DNA of 64,000 bases from CBDDKZ01 sp965230415. GTDB taxonomy: Bacteria; Bacteroidota; Bacteroidia; Cytophagales; JAAEPT01. Where the stretch lies: positions 4,588,001 through 4,652,000 of the forward strand of contig CBDDKZ010000005.1 in the NCBI GenBank assembly GCA_965230415.1. Direction: 5' to 3'. Each line of letters begins with the position of its first letter. The first letter of the stretch is position 1. A model generated the notes under the pieces. That model was not told where the DNA came from, did no database searches, and saw only the letters and a program-made list of their open reading frames with translations. This document shows, in pieces, positions 1 to 7,743 of the stretch. The position numbers and the translations under genes were made by a program.

Positions 1-1
1 G

Positions 2-676
2 TACCACAAATATATAATCGAAGACAAAGAATGCAACGAACATATAAACAAGCGCTGGCAATGTTATTATCAAAAATCGCTTTGGACAGAAGCGCTCATT
101 CAGTTCTTAAGAGGGCCACAAGTTTATTATTCGATTATTAATACTTCAGATTGGCAAATTATTGATGGAAATTCTTTTTGGGACAGTGAAGTAAAACGCC
201 TTATTGCAACTAATAAGCTGATGTTAAAGGTACCGAAAGCATACAATATTGATACCTCACATACTAATTTGCCTTCGGATTATAGTTTGAAGCTTAATCG
301 AGGTAATTTTGAAATAGAAGTAGAAATAAGGCCTGTTAAAAAGTTAATGGATGGATATGCCGGTAGTGCTATGAAAAACAAGGAACGATATGATATTTAT
401 TCCATGGCCGAATTTTGGATGCAATTATCCCTCAGTAAGGTGACTAACGATTTATCAGTAAAAGCTTTTGAATCGGAAAGTGCTTCGCAGTTTAATTGTC
501 ATTGGATGAGCGATTCATTTTGCAGGTCTGATAAGTCAGCTAAGTATAAATGGTCCTATTTGGTAGGCATGCTCAATAAAAATTCCTGTTGCGTGTATTT
601 GAGGATTAAGGGAAATGATTTTGTCGAATTTCCACAGGTCGTTAATGAGCTCATAAACATGGTGAAATTTTACTAA
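2..676 (+). CDS. Hypothetical protein, 5' end outside window
   Basis: The reading frame is open from the first full codon of the window and ends at TAA 674-676, so the gene begins upstream of base 1. About 224 residues are visible. I do not recognise the family. The visible part is mixed alpha/beta in composition, rich in Trp, Tyr and Cys, with no signal peptide or membrane segment in view. An internal Met at 221 is a possible start, but the codons before it read as normal protein (Trp/Tyr-rich, no stops), so the longer frame is preferred. It ends about 100 bases before purU and probably belongs to a separate transcript, because a promoter-like element lies between them. Confidence 0.6.
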   Translation, partial: YHKYIIEDKECNEHINKRWQCYYQKSLWTEALIQFLRGPQVYYSIINTSDWQIIDGNSFWDSEVKRLIATNKLMLKVPKAYNIDTSHTNLPSDYSLKLNRGNFEIEVEIRPVKKLMDGYAGSAMKNKERYDIYSMAEFWMQLSLSKVTNDLSVKAFESESASQFNCHWMSDSFCRSDKSAKYKWSYLVGMLNKNSCCVYLRIKGNDFVEFPQVVNELINMVKFY

Positions 677-718
677 GATCTTAGGGAGTCATCGTTGTCT
701 TTAAATAAACGATACAAG

Positions 719-751
719 TTTGTGCAAAACAAATATAATCTAGTATTTTCG
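719..751 (+). promoter_or_regulatory. Putative Bacteroidota-type promoter for the purU cluster
   Basis: TTTG at 719-722 and TATTTTCG at 744-751 are spaced 21 bases apart. They resemble the Bacteroidota -33 TTTG and -7 TAnnTTTG elements with one mismatch in the -7 box. The element ends 25 bases before the purU ATG. Inferred from sequence only. Confidence 0.4.
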
Positions 752-776
752 TGCCGAAGAGCATAAACGTACAATA

Positions 777-1631
777 ATGAGTACTGCAACATTATTATTA
801 CATTGTCAGGATAAAAAAGGTATCGTATTAGCAGTCACTGAATTTATTTATAAAAACGGTGGTAATGTGACAAGGTTGGATCAACATATTGACGCTCCGA
901 CAAACACTTTTTTTATGCGTATAAGCTGGAATCTGAAAGACTTCTCAATTCCTCAAGACCGCATTGAAGAATACTTTCGAACATTGGTTGCAGAAAAGTA
1001 TGCGATTGTTTTTGACTACTATGTGTCCGAGAAAAGACCTAAAATGGCGGTTTTTGTGACGAAAGTACCGCACTGCTTGTACGATATTTTGGCGCGCTGG
1101 CAGTCTGGAGCCTGGAATGTTGATATTCCGGTAATAGTCAGTAATCATGATGTACTAAAGCCCATTGCCGATCAGTTTGGAATCCCATTTCATCAGATTA
1201 AGATTACAAAAGAAAACAAGGCCGAAAAAGAACAGGAGCAACTCGAATTACTCCAGCAGTATGGTATTGATTTTATTGTATTGGCGCGATACATGCAGAT
1301 TCTTTCAGACTCGTTTATCAACAGCTATCAAAATAAGATAATCAATATACATCACAGTTTTTTACCGGCATTTCCGGGGGCTAAGCCTTATCATTCGGCA
1401 CACGAGCGTGGGGTGAAAATTATTGGTGCCACCAGCCATTATGTTACGGCAGATTTGGATGCAGGTCCTATCATTGAACAAGATGTTGTGCGGGTCAATC
1501 ATAAGAATACCATCGACGATTTGATCAGAAAAGGACAGGATTTGGAGAAATTGGTACTTTCAAGAGCAATTTATCACCATCTAAATAGAAATTTATTGGT
1601 TTTTGATAACCGAACAATAGTATTTGAATAA
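777..1631 (+). CDS. purU: Formyltetrahydrofolate deformylase
   Basis: This cytosolic enzyme hydrolyses 10-formyl-THF to THF and formate, balancing one-carbon pools and supplying formate to PurT where present. The 284 residues match the usual length. Residues 1-80 form an ACT-type regulatory domain (HCQDKKGIV... near the N-terminus). Residues about 87-284 are the formyltransferase fold with the HHSFLPAFPGAKPYH segment and the DAGPIIEQD segment carrying the catalytic Asp of the family. The start is ATG 777. It is the first gene of a tight forward cluster: rpe starts 8 bases after its stop. Identification is secure from family motifs. The tie to neighbouring sugar-phosphate genes is positional only. 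Confidence 0.95.
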   Translation: MSTATLLLHCQDKKGIVLAVTEFIYKNGGNVTRLDQHIDAPTNTFFMRISWNLKDFSIPQDRIEEYFRTLVAEKYAIVFDYYVSEKRPKMAVFVTKVPHCLYDILARWQSGAWNVDIPVIVSNHDVLKPIADQFGIPFHQIKITKENKAEKEQEQLELLQQYGIDFIVLARYMQILSDSFINSYQNKIINIHHSFLPAFPGAKPYHSAHERGVKIIGATSHYVTADLDAGPIIEQDVVRVNHKNTIDDLIRKGQDLEKLVLSRAIYHHLNRNLLVFDNRTIVFE

Positions 1632-1638
1632 ACATAAA

Positions 1639-2292
1639 ATGTCACGTATAATAGCTCCATCGATACTTTCTTGCGATTTCGCAAATATTCAATCAGAAAC
1701 CGAAATGATAAATGCCAGTCATGCCGATTGGATTCACGTTGATGTAATGGATGGCAGGTTTGTTCCGAATATTTCACTAGGATTGCCGATTTTGTCTGCA
1801 TTTGGGAAGCATAGTAAAAAACCGCTGGATGTACATTTGATGATAGAAGAGCCGGAGAAGTACATTGAAGCTTTTAAAAATGCAGGTGCTGATCATATTA
1901 CCATTCATGTAGAAGCTACCCGACATCCTCATAGGGTCGTTCAGCAAATTCATCATACAGGTGCCAAGGCAGGAATTGCACTCAATCCCCACACACCTGT
2001 AAGTCAATTAGAATATTTGATCGAAGACCTTGATATTGTTTGTTTAATGTCCGTGAATCCGGGTTTCGGAGGTCAGCAATTTATTGAAACTACTTATTCG
2101 AAAATCGTCGAAGTGAAAGAACTGATAACCGCCAAGAATACAGATTGTCACATAGAAATAGACGGAGGGGTAAGTAAGCATAATATTGTTCAACTCAATG
2201 AAGCTGGAGCCGACGTTTTCGTAGCGGGAAGTGCAGTGTTTAATAGTGATAATCCTGCTTCAACAATTGAATTCCTGAAGAATTGTTCCTAA
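1639..2292 (+). CDS. rpe: Ribulose-phosphate 3-epimerase
   Basis: Interconverts D-ribulose 5-phosphate and D-xylulose 5-phosphate in the pentose phosphate pathway (cytosol). It is a TIM-barrel protein of about 217 residues. It begins with the family signature IAPSILSCDF and has HVDVMDG, the metal-binding HLM motif (DVHLMIEEP), MSVNPGFGGQ and EIDGGV, all typical of Rpe. An in-frame TTG at 1624 would overlap purU and add five residues. ATG 1639 gives the canonical N-terminus and is chosen. The stop (2290-2292) is directly followed by the ATG of the next gene at 2293, so the two are translationally adjacent. Confidence 0.95.
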   Translation: MSRIIAPSILSCDFANIQSETEMINASHADWIHVDVMDGRFVPNISLGLPILSAFGKHSKKPLDVHLMIEEPEKYIEAFKNAGADHITIHVEATRHPHRVVQQIHHTGAKAGIALNPHTPVSQLEYLIEDLDIVCLMSVNPGFGGQQFIETTYSKIVEVKELITAKNTDCHIEIDGGVSKHNIVQLNEAGADVFVAGSAVFNSDNPASTIEFLKNCS

Positions 2293-3414
2293 ATGTCTGA
2301 TAAAAGCGCAAACATAGCGCTTGTAGAGCCATTTTTTACAAGCTCACACGAGCAATGGGCTCAGGGTTTGATGAAGCATTCGAAACATAGTTTCAATTTA
2401 TTTTCATTACCAGGCCGAAATTGGAAATGGCGTATGCATGGTGCCGCAGTGGAATTGGCGCGTCGCGTGAATGAGCAACAATCCTGTTTTGATATTTTTT
2501 TAGTGAGCGACATGTTGGACCTGACAACTTTTAAAGCACTACTCAATATTAAGTATCAACGCGCGAAGTTTATTATTTATTTCCACGAAAATCAACTCAC
2601 TTATCCTTGGTCTCCCGACGATCAGGATGTGGACCTGAAACGAGATAGGCATTATGCCTTTATAAACTATACTTCCGCATTATGCGCAGATAAGGTGTTG
2701 TTTAATTCTGATTACCATAAAAATTCGTTTCTTGATGCCTTGAATCCATTTTTAACACAATTTCCAGATTATCAAAACGTACAAAGTGTTAATGAGATTG
2801 CACAAAAAAGCAAAGTGCTTCCTATAGGATTTGATTTTACAATTCTCAAAAAAAGCGCACTTTACAATAAAAATGACATACCTGTTGTCTTATGGAATCA
2901 CAGATGGGAATTTGATAAGAATCCGGAATTATTCTTTGAAACGCTTTATCGTTTAAAAGAAGAAGGAATTGCTTTCAGACTAATGGTGCTCGGAGAATCA
3001 TACAGGCATTCTCCCGGTATTTTTAAAGAACTTTCCCAAAAACTGGAACAAGAACTTATACATATAGGGTGGCTTGCTAGTAAAGAAGCCTATTATGAGG
3101 CACTGTGGAACGCTGATATTCTTCCGGTAACGTCCTATCAGGATTTTTTTGGTATAAGTGTAATGGAGGCTCTTTTTTGTTGCTGCGTGGCCATAATGCC
3201 TAAACGACTGACTTATGAAGAGTTGTATCAAAACTTGAGTGGTGTGCTATTCTATGAGACGGAAGCAGCGTTTTACGAACAAATGAAAGATGTATTACTA
3301 AATTTTAATAAACACACTTTTAGTACGGAAATACGTCATAATCAATTGAATGATTACGATTGGAGTATACTGGTCCAAAACTACGATCATTTTTTTTCTC
3401 AAATAACGACATAG
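2293..3414 (+). CDS. DUF3524 glycosyltransferase, tRNA-queuosine mannosyltransferase-like
   Basis: A 373-residue GT-B glycosyltransferase. The N-terminal third carries the DUF3524 signature: SSHEQWAQGL, the GRNWKWRMHGAA segment and YFHENQLTYPW. The C-terminal half has a glycosyltransferase group 1 fold, with WNHRWEFDKNPELFF and a QDFFGISVMEAL donor-site motif. The characterised member of this family is the vertebrate enzyme QTMAN (GTDC1), which mannosylates queuosine in tRNA-Asp. That the bacterial protein acts on tRNA queuosine is an inference from homology. The ATG abuts the rpe stop codon without a gap, and pfkB follows 38 bases later, so co-expression with sugar-phosphate metabolism is likely. 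No signal peptide, so probably cytosolic. Confidence 0.8.
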   Translation: MSDKSANIALVEPFFTSSHEQWAQGLMKHSKHSFNLFSLPGRNWKWRMHGAAVELARRVNEQQSCFDIFLVSDMLDLTTFKALLNIKYQRAKFIIYFHENQLTYPWSPDDQDVDLKRDRHYAFINYTSALCADKVLFNSDYHKNSFLDALNPFLTQFPDYQNVQSVNEIAQKSKVLPIGFDFTILKKSALYNKNDIPVVLWNHRWEFDKNPELFFETLYRLKEEGIAFRLMVLGESYRHSPGIFKELSQKLEQELIHIGWLASKEAYYEALWNADILPVTSYQDFFGISVMEALFCCCVAIMPKRLTYEELYQNLSGVLFYETEAAFYEQMKDVLLNFNKHTFSTEIRHNQLNDYDWSILVQNYDHFFSQITT

Positions 3415-3452
3415 ATTACTTATATTTAAAACTGTTAAGCCTGTTTAAGAAT

Positions 3453-4406
3453 ATGAAGATTTTAACTCTAACATTAAATCCCGCAATTGACAAAAGTACT
3501 ACGGTAGACAGAATTGTTCCGGAAAGTAAGCTAAGGTGTAATGAACCTGTTTTTGAAGCAGGAGGAGGGGGAATAAATGTATCACGTGCACTTAAAAAAC
3601 TCGGTGGTGACAGCGTTTGTATGTATTTGGCCGGAGGTAGAACAGGAACCTTGATGCACCAGCTTTTATCTAAAGAAGGGGTAGATCAGGAGGTCATAGA
3701 AATTAAAGGTGATACCAGAGAAAACTTTATAGTTGTTAATACATCCACCAATGAGCAATATCGTTTTGGGATGCCCGGAGCGAAAATTACGCCCGAAGAG
3801 TGGGAACTCACGGTAGAGAAGTTGAAGAACCTGGATCCTTTTCCTGAATTTTTGGTAGCTAGTGGTAGTATACCTAAGAGTTTGACGCAGGATGCTTATG
3901 CTACTATCGCAGATATTGTTAAAAGCAAGGGAGGAAAGTTGGTTTTGGATACTTCAGATGTCCCATTGAAGAAGGCGATGGAAGAAGTGGGTGTATATAT
4001 GATTAAGCCAAACCTAAGAGAGTTGGGGCAGCTGGCCGGTGTAGATGAAATACATGGTAAGGAGCAAGAAGAAATAGCTCAGAATTTAATCAAATCAGGT
4101 AAGGTGAATATAATTGTTGCAAGTCTTGGAGCAAGAGGAGCTATGATGGCCACAAAAGATCATATAGAATATATTGTTCCGCCAACCATCAAAAAAAGAA
4201 GTACAGTTGGAGCAGGAGACAGCATGGTTGCTGGAATGCTTCTAAAGATGTCTGAAGGAAAAAACTGGACCGAGGTATTAAAGTTTGGTGTCGCTTCAGG
4301 TACCGCTGCAACAATGAATGAAGGAACACAGTTGTGTTCCTATGACGATGTAATTGCGCTGTATCATCATTTAATTAGTGATAAAAAAATTATCCCGACC
4401 GTTTAG
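3453..4406 (+). CDS. pfkB: PfkB-family phosphofructokinase (6-phosphofructokinase II / 1-phosphofructokinase)
   Basis: A ribokinase-fold hexose-phosphate kinase of 317 residues, phosphorylating a fructose phosphate with ATP in glycolysis. Motifs visible: LTLNPAIDKSTTVD at the N-terminus, EAGGGGINVSRALKKLGG (substrate and PfkB signature 1), KPNLRELGQLAG, and the C-terminal STVGAGDSMVAG anion hole with the catalytic Asp. Together these fit the pfkB/fruK/lacC subfamily. Fructose-6-phosphate versus fructose-1-phosphate cannot be decided without alignment. The frame is open from 3360, but ATG 3453 gives the standard MKILTLTLNPAID start and avoids overlapping the glycosyltransferase. Last gene of the purU-rpe-DUF3524-pfkB cluster. 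Confidence 0.88.
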   Translation: MKILTLTLNPAIDKSTTVDRIVPESKLRCNEPVFEAGGGGINVSRALKKLGGDSVCMYLAGGRTGTLMHQLLSKEGVDQEVIEIKGDTRENFIVVNTSTNEQYRFGMPGAKITPEEWELTVEKLKNLDPFPEFLVASGSIPKSLTQDAYATIADIVKSKGGKLVLDTSDVPLKKAMEEVGVYMIKPNLRELGQLAGVDEIHGKEQEEIAQNLIKSGKVNIIVASLGARGAMMATKDHIEYIVPPTIKKRSTVGAGDSMVAGMLLKMSEGKNWTEVLKFGVASGTAATMNEGTQLCSYDDVIALYHHLISDKKIIPTV

Positions 4407-4791
4407 CTTGTGTTTTTCCTCGATTGAAACATCTACCAATGGAAGGAAGGTTCCCGGGTTAATAGGCTTGCTTACAAAGTCGCAGATCCCGGTACCCGGT
4501 AACTAAAAGGTCTTTATAAAGTAGTTTTGCCAACAAAGAATTTAAGACAGTAGGTAATTATTTTTTATAGCTCTCTGACAAGTTGTAACCTGTTTTAGGC
4601 ATGGTTTCGTCTGAGATGACAAGGTCAAACTTAATCGGCTATTTGTTCGATAGTTTATAAAGCACCCTTTCCATTTTTCGTAGAAGTTACTTTGTCCTTG
4701 TCTGTCCTAATATGCGATAACTAATTTTGTGGGTTATCTTGTCATCATCTACTACCAAAACATGCACATCTGTTGTAATTTTTTTGTTCAT
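4372..4791 (-). pseudogene. Decayed response-regulator receiver domain
   Basis: Reading the reverse strand from ATG 4791, the first residues are a CheY-like N-terminus (VHVLVVDDDKITHKIS) that stops at a TAG. Further along, in shifted frames, come FDLVISDETMPKTGY (the phospho-acceptor Asp region) and GICDFVSKPINPGTF (the conserved Lys-Pro near the end of receivers). All three are in correct order but broken by stops and frameshifts. This is therefore a single-domain response regulator that has decayed. Its 3' end runs into the last codons of pfkB on the opposite strand. No intact partner kinase remains next to it. Confidence 0.75.
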
Positions 4792-5069
4792 TACTTGTTT
4801 CTTTTTGAATGTTGATTTGAAACAGGTAAATATATATCGAATGTCTTTCACAGGAATTCTTAAGCAATTGCGTCGCACATCGAGATTTATGGTAGTACTA
4901 TAATGACAAAAATTGAAATGACTTTTTTTATTATCGAATAATAGGAATGCATTGTTTGGTATTCTTTAAATATTGGTATAAAGCTTCTGTTTTTCGTCAG
5001 GTGCTGAACATAATTAGTAATAAGATTCTCAGTATTTATATGTTAATTGTCGTTTTCAACGCATGGGAA

Positions 5070-5366
5070 TTAGTCTTGCAGGTTGATGGAAACACTAAAA
5101 AGGTCATTATTGGAAGCACTTTCTAATTCCGTTTCAGGTTTAAATTATCAATGATGATGTAGTCCGAAGTTAAATTTCGGGTCTTCTGACATGACCGTAT
5201 TGGATGAGCAGGCATGTGTTTCAGGGCTTGTTTATCTTGATTTTCTTTAGGTATATTAAGTAATCTTTTCAAATTGTCAGAAATAAAAATTATGCGATAT
5301 GGCGCATTAATTTATCATAATATTGCCATTTGTAGATCTAAGACAATATCTAACTATAGAAAGAGC
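5070..5366 (-). pseudogene. Fragments of a PAS/histidine-kinase-type sensor gene
   Basis: On the reverse strand, 5313-5123 encodes a PAS-like stretch (PYRIIFISDNLKRLLNIPKE) ending at a stop. It is followed in another frame by a short segment ending SVSINLQD at about 5070. Just upstream (5341-5385) another frame reads KAEFMSS, reminiscent of the start of a kinase dimerisation helix. No frame is open long enough to be a gene. Together with the receiver remnant at 4372-4791 this looks like a degraded sensor locus. Bases 4792-5069 hold no recognisable gene. The kinase identity is tentative. Confidence 0.4.
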
Positions 5367-5522
5367 TCATGAACTCCGCTTTAACTTCAAGAGAGAATAA
5401 ACTAATCCTGCTAAACTAATGGCAGTCAGAATAATCCAAGGAGCTATTTGTTGTAATAGAAAGCAGTTTATCCCAATTAACCCAATGAGGCCAAAAATTA
5501 TTATGGTTGAATATTTGATCAC
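5367..5522 (-). CDS. Possible 51-residue two-helix membrane protein
   Basis: From GTG 5522 to TGA 5367 there is a clean 51-codon frame. It encodes two hydrophobic helices (residues about 5-24 and 28-45) separated by LQQIAPW and ends with a basic tail (LLKLKRSS). It could be a genuine small inner-membrane protein. Alternatively it is the transmembrane part of the decayed sensor gene immediately downstream, since an overlapping frame continues into kinase-like sequence. No ribosome-binding site is visible, which is normal for this phylum. Bases 5523-5705 hold nothing recognisable except AT-rich sequence. Confidence 0.3.
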   Translation of the reverse strand: MIKYSTIIIFGLIGLIGINCFLLQQIAPWIILTAISLAGLVYSLLKLKRSS

Positions 5523-5705
5523 TTAATACAGTAACGAATACAACTTTTGAATATTGTTCAAGCACAAATCTTATTCCATGTTGATAAGTGTTTGGTATTC
5601 AGATTAATAAGAAAGAATAATATTAACAAATATACAAAATTTACTTAACATTAAGTCTAAATTTGGCGCAAAGAATGTTTTTTTTAGGTAAGGATTTATT
5701 TTTTT

Positions 5706-5724
5706 AAAGTATTCTTAATACTTT
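5706..5724. promoter_or_regulatory. 8-bp inverted repeat, candidate operator
   Basis: AAAGTATT-CTT-AATACTTT is a perfect 8-bp inverted repeat lying 20 bases before the ATG of the ribbon-helix-helix-like gene at 5745. Such proteins often bind short inverted repeats and repress their own genes, so autoregulation is a reasonable guess. It could also form a weak RNA hairpin. Confidence 0.4.
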
Positions 5725-5744
5725 TAGATAAAGTTTAGTTAATT

Positions 5745-5993
5745 ATGCCCAAAGGAGAACACTTTAAAAAACCGAACCCTCGAATAAATCAGGTATCATT
5801 TAAGGTGAACGATAAGGAGTTAGAGAAGTTAAATAAACTCGCCGGCGCAGCTAATATGAGTATTCCCGAATGGTTGAGAAGTCTCATCAACGAAGATATT
5901 AAGACAGAATCAGCAGAGACTGCCAAAAAGAATAATTCAACGAGAACTTATGAAGATTCAAAACCAAAGGACAGTCAGATGTCACTTTTTTAA
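5745..5993 (+). CDS. Small ribbon-helix-helix-like protein with C-terminal clamp-binding-type motif
   Basis: An 82-residue soluble, basic protein. Residues about 15-50 (INQVSFKVNDKELEKLNKLA, then MSIPEWLRSLI) fit a ribbon-helix-helix layout: a beta-strand followed by two helices with a turn, as in plasmid copy-control and mobilisation accessory proteins. Residues 51-77 are a polar, disordered linker. The last five residues are QMSLF, matching the bacterial sliding-clamp (DnaN) binding pentapeptide consensus QL(S/D)LF. A role at replication forks or on mobile DNA is inferred, not shown. No toxin partner follows: the next gene is on the opposite strand and overlaps its 3' end by 12 bases. Confidence 0.65.
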   Translation: MPKGEHFKKPNPRINQVSFKVNDKELEKLNKLAGAANMSIPEWLRSLINEDIKTESAETAKKNNSTRTYEDSKPKDSQMSLF

Positions 5994-6194
5994 GGTAATT
6001 TCATTGAGTTCATAATCATCGCTCACGCCGTACCGAATAAGGTCGCTTAACAGAAATTTTTCCAGTGTATACAAGTCTTTTATTTCACAATCAGCCTCTG
6101 AAAGAATAGATAGTACTTCGAAACAAGTAATTTCGCTGTAATTCTTGAGTTCGTAAAAGTGACCTTGTCTGATATTGTTGAGTGATATTTTCAT
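5982..6194 (-). CDS. Small hypothetical protein
   Basis: A 70-residue acidic soluble protein if translation begins at the Met at 6194 (MKISLNNIRQGHFYEL). An upstream in-frame Met at 6218 would add eight residues. The sequence is predicted mainly helical (FEVLSILSEADCEIKDLYTLEKFLLSDLI) and has no signal peptide. I do not recognise the family. Its 3' end overlaps the convergent gene ending at 5993 by 12 bases. Normal amino-acid composition supports a real gene, though short length keeps confidence moderate. Confidence 0.5.
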   Translation of the reverse strand: MKISLNNIRQGHFYELKNYSEITCFEVLSILSEADCEIKDLYTLEKFLLSDLIRYGVSDDYELNEITLKK

Positions 6195-6255
6195 AGGACT
6201 TAAGGTAATTCTGAACAAATAAAAATACTCCTACTGAATAAATCAAACGCTGGTT

Positions 6256-7650
6256 TCAATAATTGAAAATTGGCACTTGCGACTCCAGGCTATGCAGATT
6301 GTGGAATGTTATACGTTTATTTGAGACTGGGATATTAATATTAATAGACTTGTTGCTATAAGCACTGCCATTTAACGTCATTTTAATAGCGTTCGTATTG
6401 GCAGGAACAGGTATGCGACAATAGTAAATTTTTTCAGGCAGTGTTTGCCAGTGGCGTGTATCAGCTTTCTCTGTAATAGCGTTGACAACACTTACAAATG
6501 TTCCAATGTGTTCGTTTTGATCGCTAACGGCCATTTCACTACTTTTTTTGACAGCCAATCGAATTAAGGCGTCACTCATTTCACGCAGAAACCGATCTTT
6601 GAGGGTTCGATAAGCAATTGATCGAAGATCTTCGGCCAATTCAAGTTCATACTTTTGGTTGTTTACAGAAACACTAGCCGATTGATAATGTGCGTTTCTA
6701 TCTACGTATTTTGGGAAAGCAACGCGTAAGAATTTGAGGTCTTTAAAGTCTTTATATTTTCTCGTAGGAAATGGGATACTAATATCAAATTCATCATTCT
6801 CAAAAATAACCGTACCATCGTGTCCTGGTAGCGGCGTGAAGTTAATGCTCCATTCACTTTTGGTAGGGCAGAGGCCATTCTCCCAGAAAACAATCAATTC
6901 TTTCGAGTTTGATTTTTCCGGAGCTTTCATATCAAATTCTTTTTCATACAGACGAACGTCGTTGTAAAAGCCCAATTCGGAAGCAGTTCGTAATAAGTCC
7001 TTTTTGAGTTGCTTGGGTACTGTTACATGTTTGTAAACACTGTTTTCGTTTTGCTTCGAATAAACTTTATAAGCATTTCGATAGGCTATAAATGCATTGT
7101 TAATGTCTCCGGAATGTTCATAGAGCATTCCCATTAAGTTATGAGCAAAGGCGTCGTCTGTATATTTGTTTTTGACTTTTTTATATTTATCATTTAGTTC
7201 GTGCAACTTTATATTCATTCGACGTACTTCTACCAATGCACTTTCTGTTTTACCCAGGTATTGATAATTCAAAGATTTGTAGAAATGGATGAATATTTTT
7301 TCGAAATCTTCCGATTCATAAGATTGTAGCTGCGGGTTGACTGTGTATTTGATTAAATGATCAGTTATTTTTTTGTCAAAATCTTCAATTAGGTAATCTG
7401 CTTTGTTGAAAAAGTCATTACTAATTTGATATTCACCGCGCAGGTGTGCCAGTTTTCCTTTTTCAAGGAGTAATAGTAATTCGTTTCGTGAACGCTTGAG
7501 CATTTTGATATGATCAAGCGTATGTTCCGCCTTCAAGTAATCATTGGATTGAAGCTGTTGATGGTATTTCATGTTGCGCTCATAATAGGTAGCACAACCG
7601 GCAACAAAGAGGGAAAGGGCAATAAGGGTAACTTGGATGAAAGTTTTCAA
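6256..7650 (-). CDS. COG3014-like TPR lipoprotein
   Basis: A 464-residue lipoprotein: signal peptide MKTFIQVTLIALSLFVAGC with the lipobox Cys at 19. Residues about 40-220 are helical repeats of TPR type (KAEHTLDHIKMLK, DDAFAHNLMGMLYEHSGDINNAFIAYRNAYKVY), and the C-terminal half is beta-rich. This matches the COG3014 family of envelope lipoproteins, commonly found beside LpoB homologues. Here it is the last gene of a three-gene reverse cluster (8762 to 6256), 93 bases behind the LpoB-like gene. An outer-membrane location and a supporting role in peptidoglycan synthesis are inferred from the neighbour. The family itself lacks a defined activity. Confidence 0.75.
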   Translation of the reverse strand: MKTFIQVTLIALSLFVAGCATYYERNMKYHQQLQSNDYLKAEHTLDHIKMLKRSRNELLLLLEKGKLAHLRGEYQISNDFFNKADYLIEDFDKKITDHLIKYTVNPQLQSYESEDFEKIFIHFYKSLNYQYLGKTESALVEVRRMNIKLHELNDKYKKVKNKYTDDAFAHNLMGMLYEHSGDINNAFIAYRNAYKVYSKQNENSVYKHVTVPKQLKKDLLRTASELGFYNDVRLYEKEFDMKAPEKSNSKELIVFWENGLCPTKSEWSINFTPLPGHDGTVIFENDEFDISIPFPTRKYKDFKDLKFLRVAFPKYVDRNAHYQSASVSVNNQKYELELAEDLRSIAYRTLKDRFLREMSDALIRLAVKKSSEMAVSDQNEHIGTFVSVVNAITEKADTRHWQTLPEKIYYCRIPVPANTNAIKMTLNGSAYSNKSININIPVSNKRITFHNLHSLESQVPIFNY

Positions 7651-7707
7651 TGCTTGGACAGGCTCTTTTAATGTAAATAGATACTGGTGAGTGTGATGAA
7701 TTAATAG

Positions 7708-7734
7708 TTACGGAGCCCCGTAAGGGCTCCGTAA
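7708..7734 (-). terminator. Strong hairpin between lpoB-like and COG3014-like genes
   Basis: TTACGGAGCCC and GGGCTCCGTAA form a perfect 11-bp stem around a 5-base loop (7719-7723). It sits just after the stop of the LpoB-like gene. There is no long T run on either strand, so it may act as an attenuator or an mRNA-stabilising or processing hairpin that lowers expression of the downstream COG3014-like gene rather than as a full terminator. Confidence 0.5.
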
Positions 7735-7743
7735 ATTCAGTCA

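Noticed and set aside
4687..4878. Stand-alone small gene from the receiver N-terminus
   Set aside because: The remaining receiver motifs continue downstream in other frames, so it is the start of a broken gene and not a complete one.
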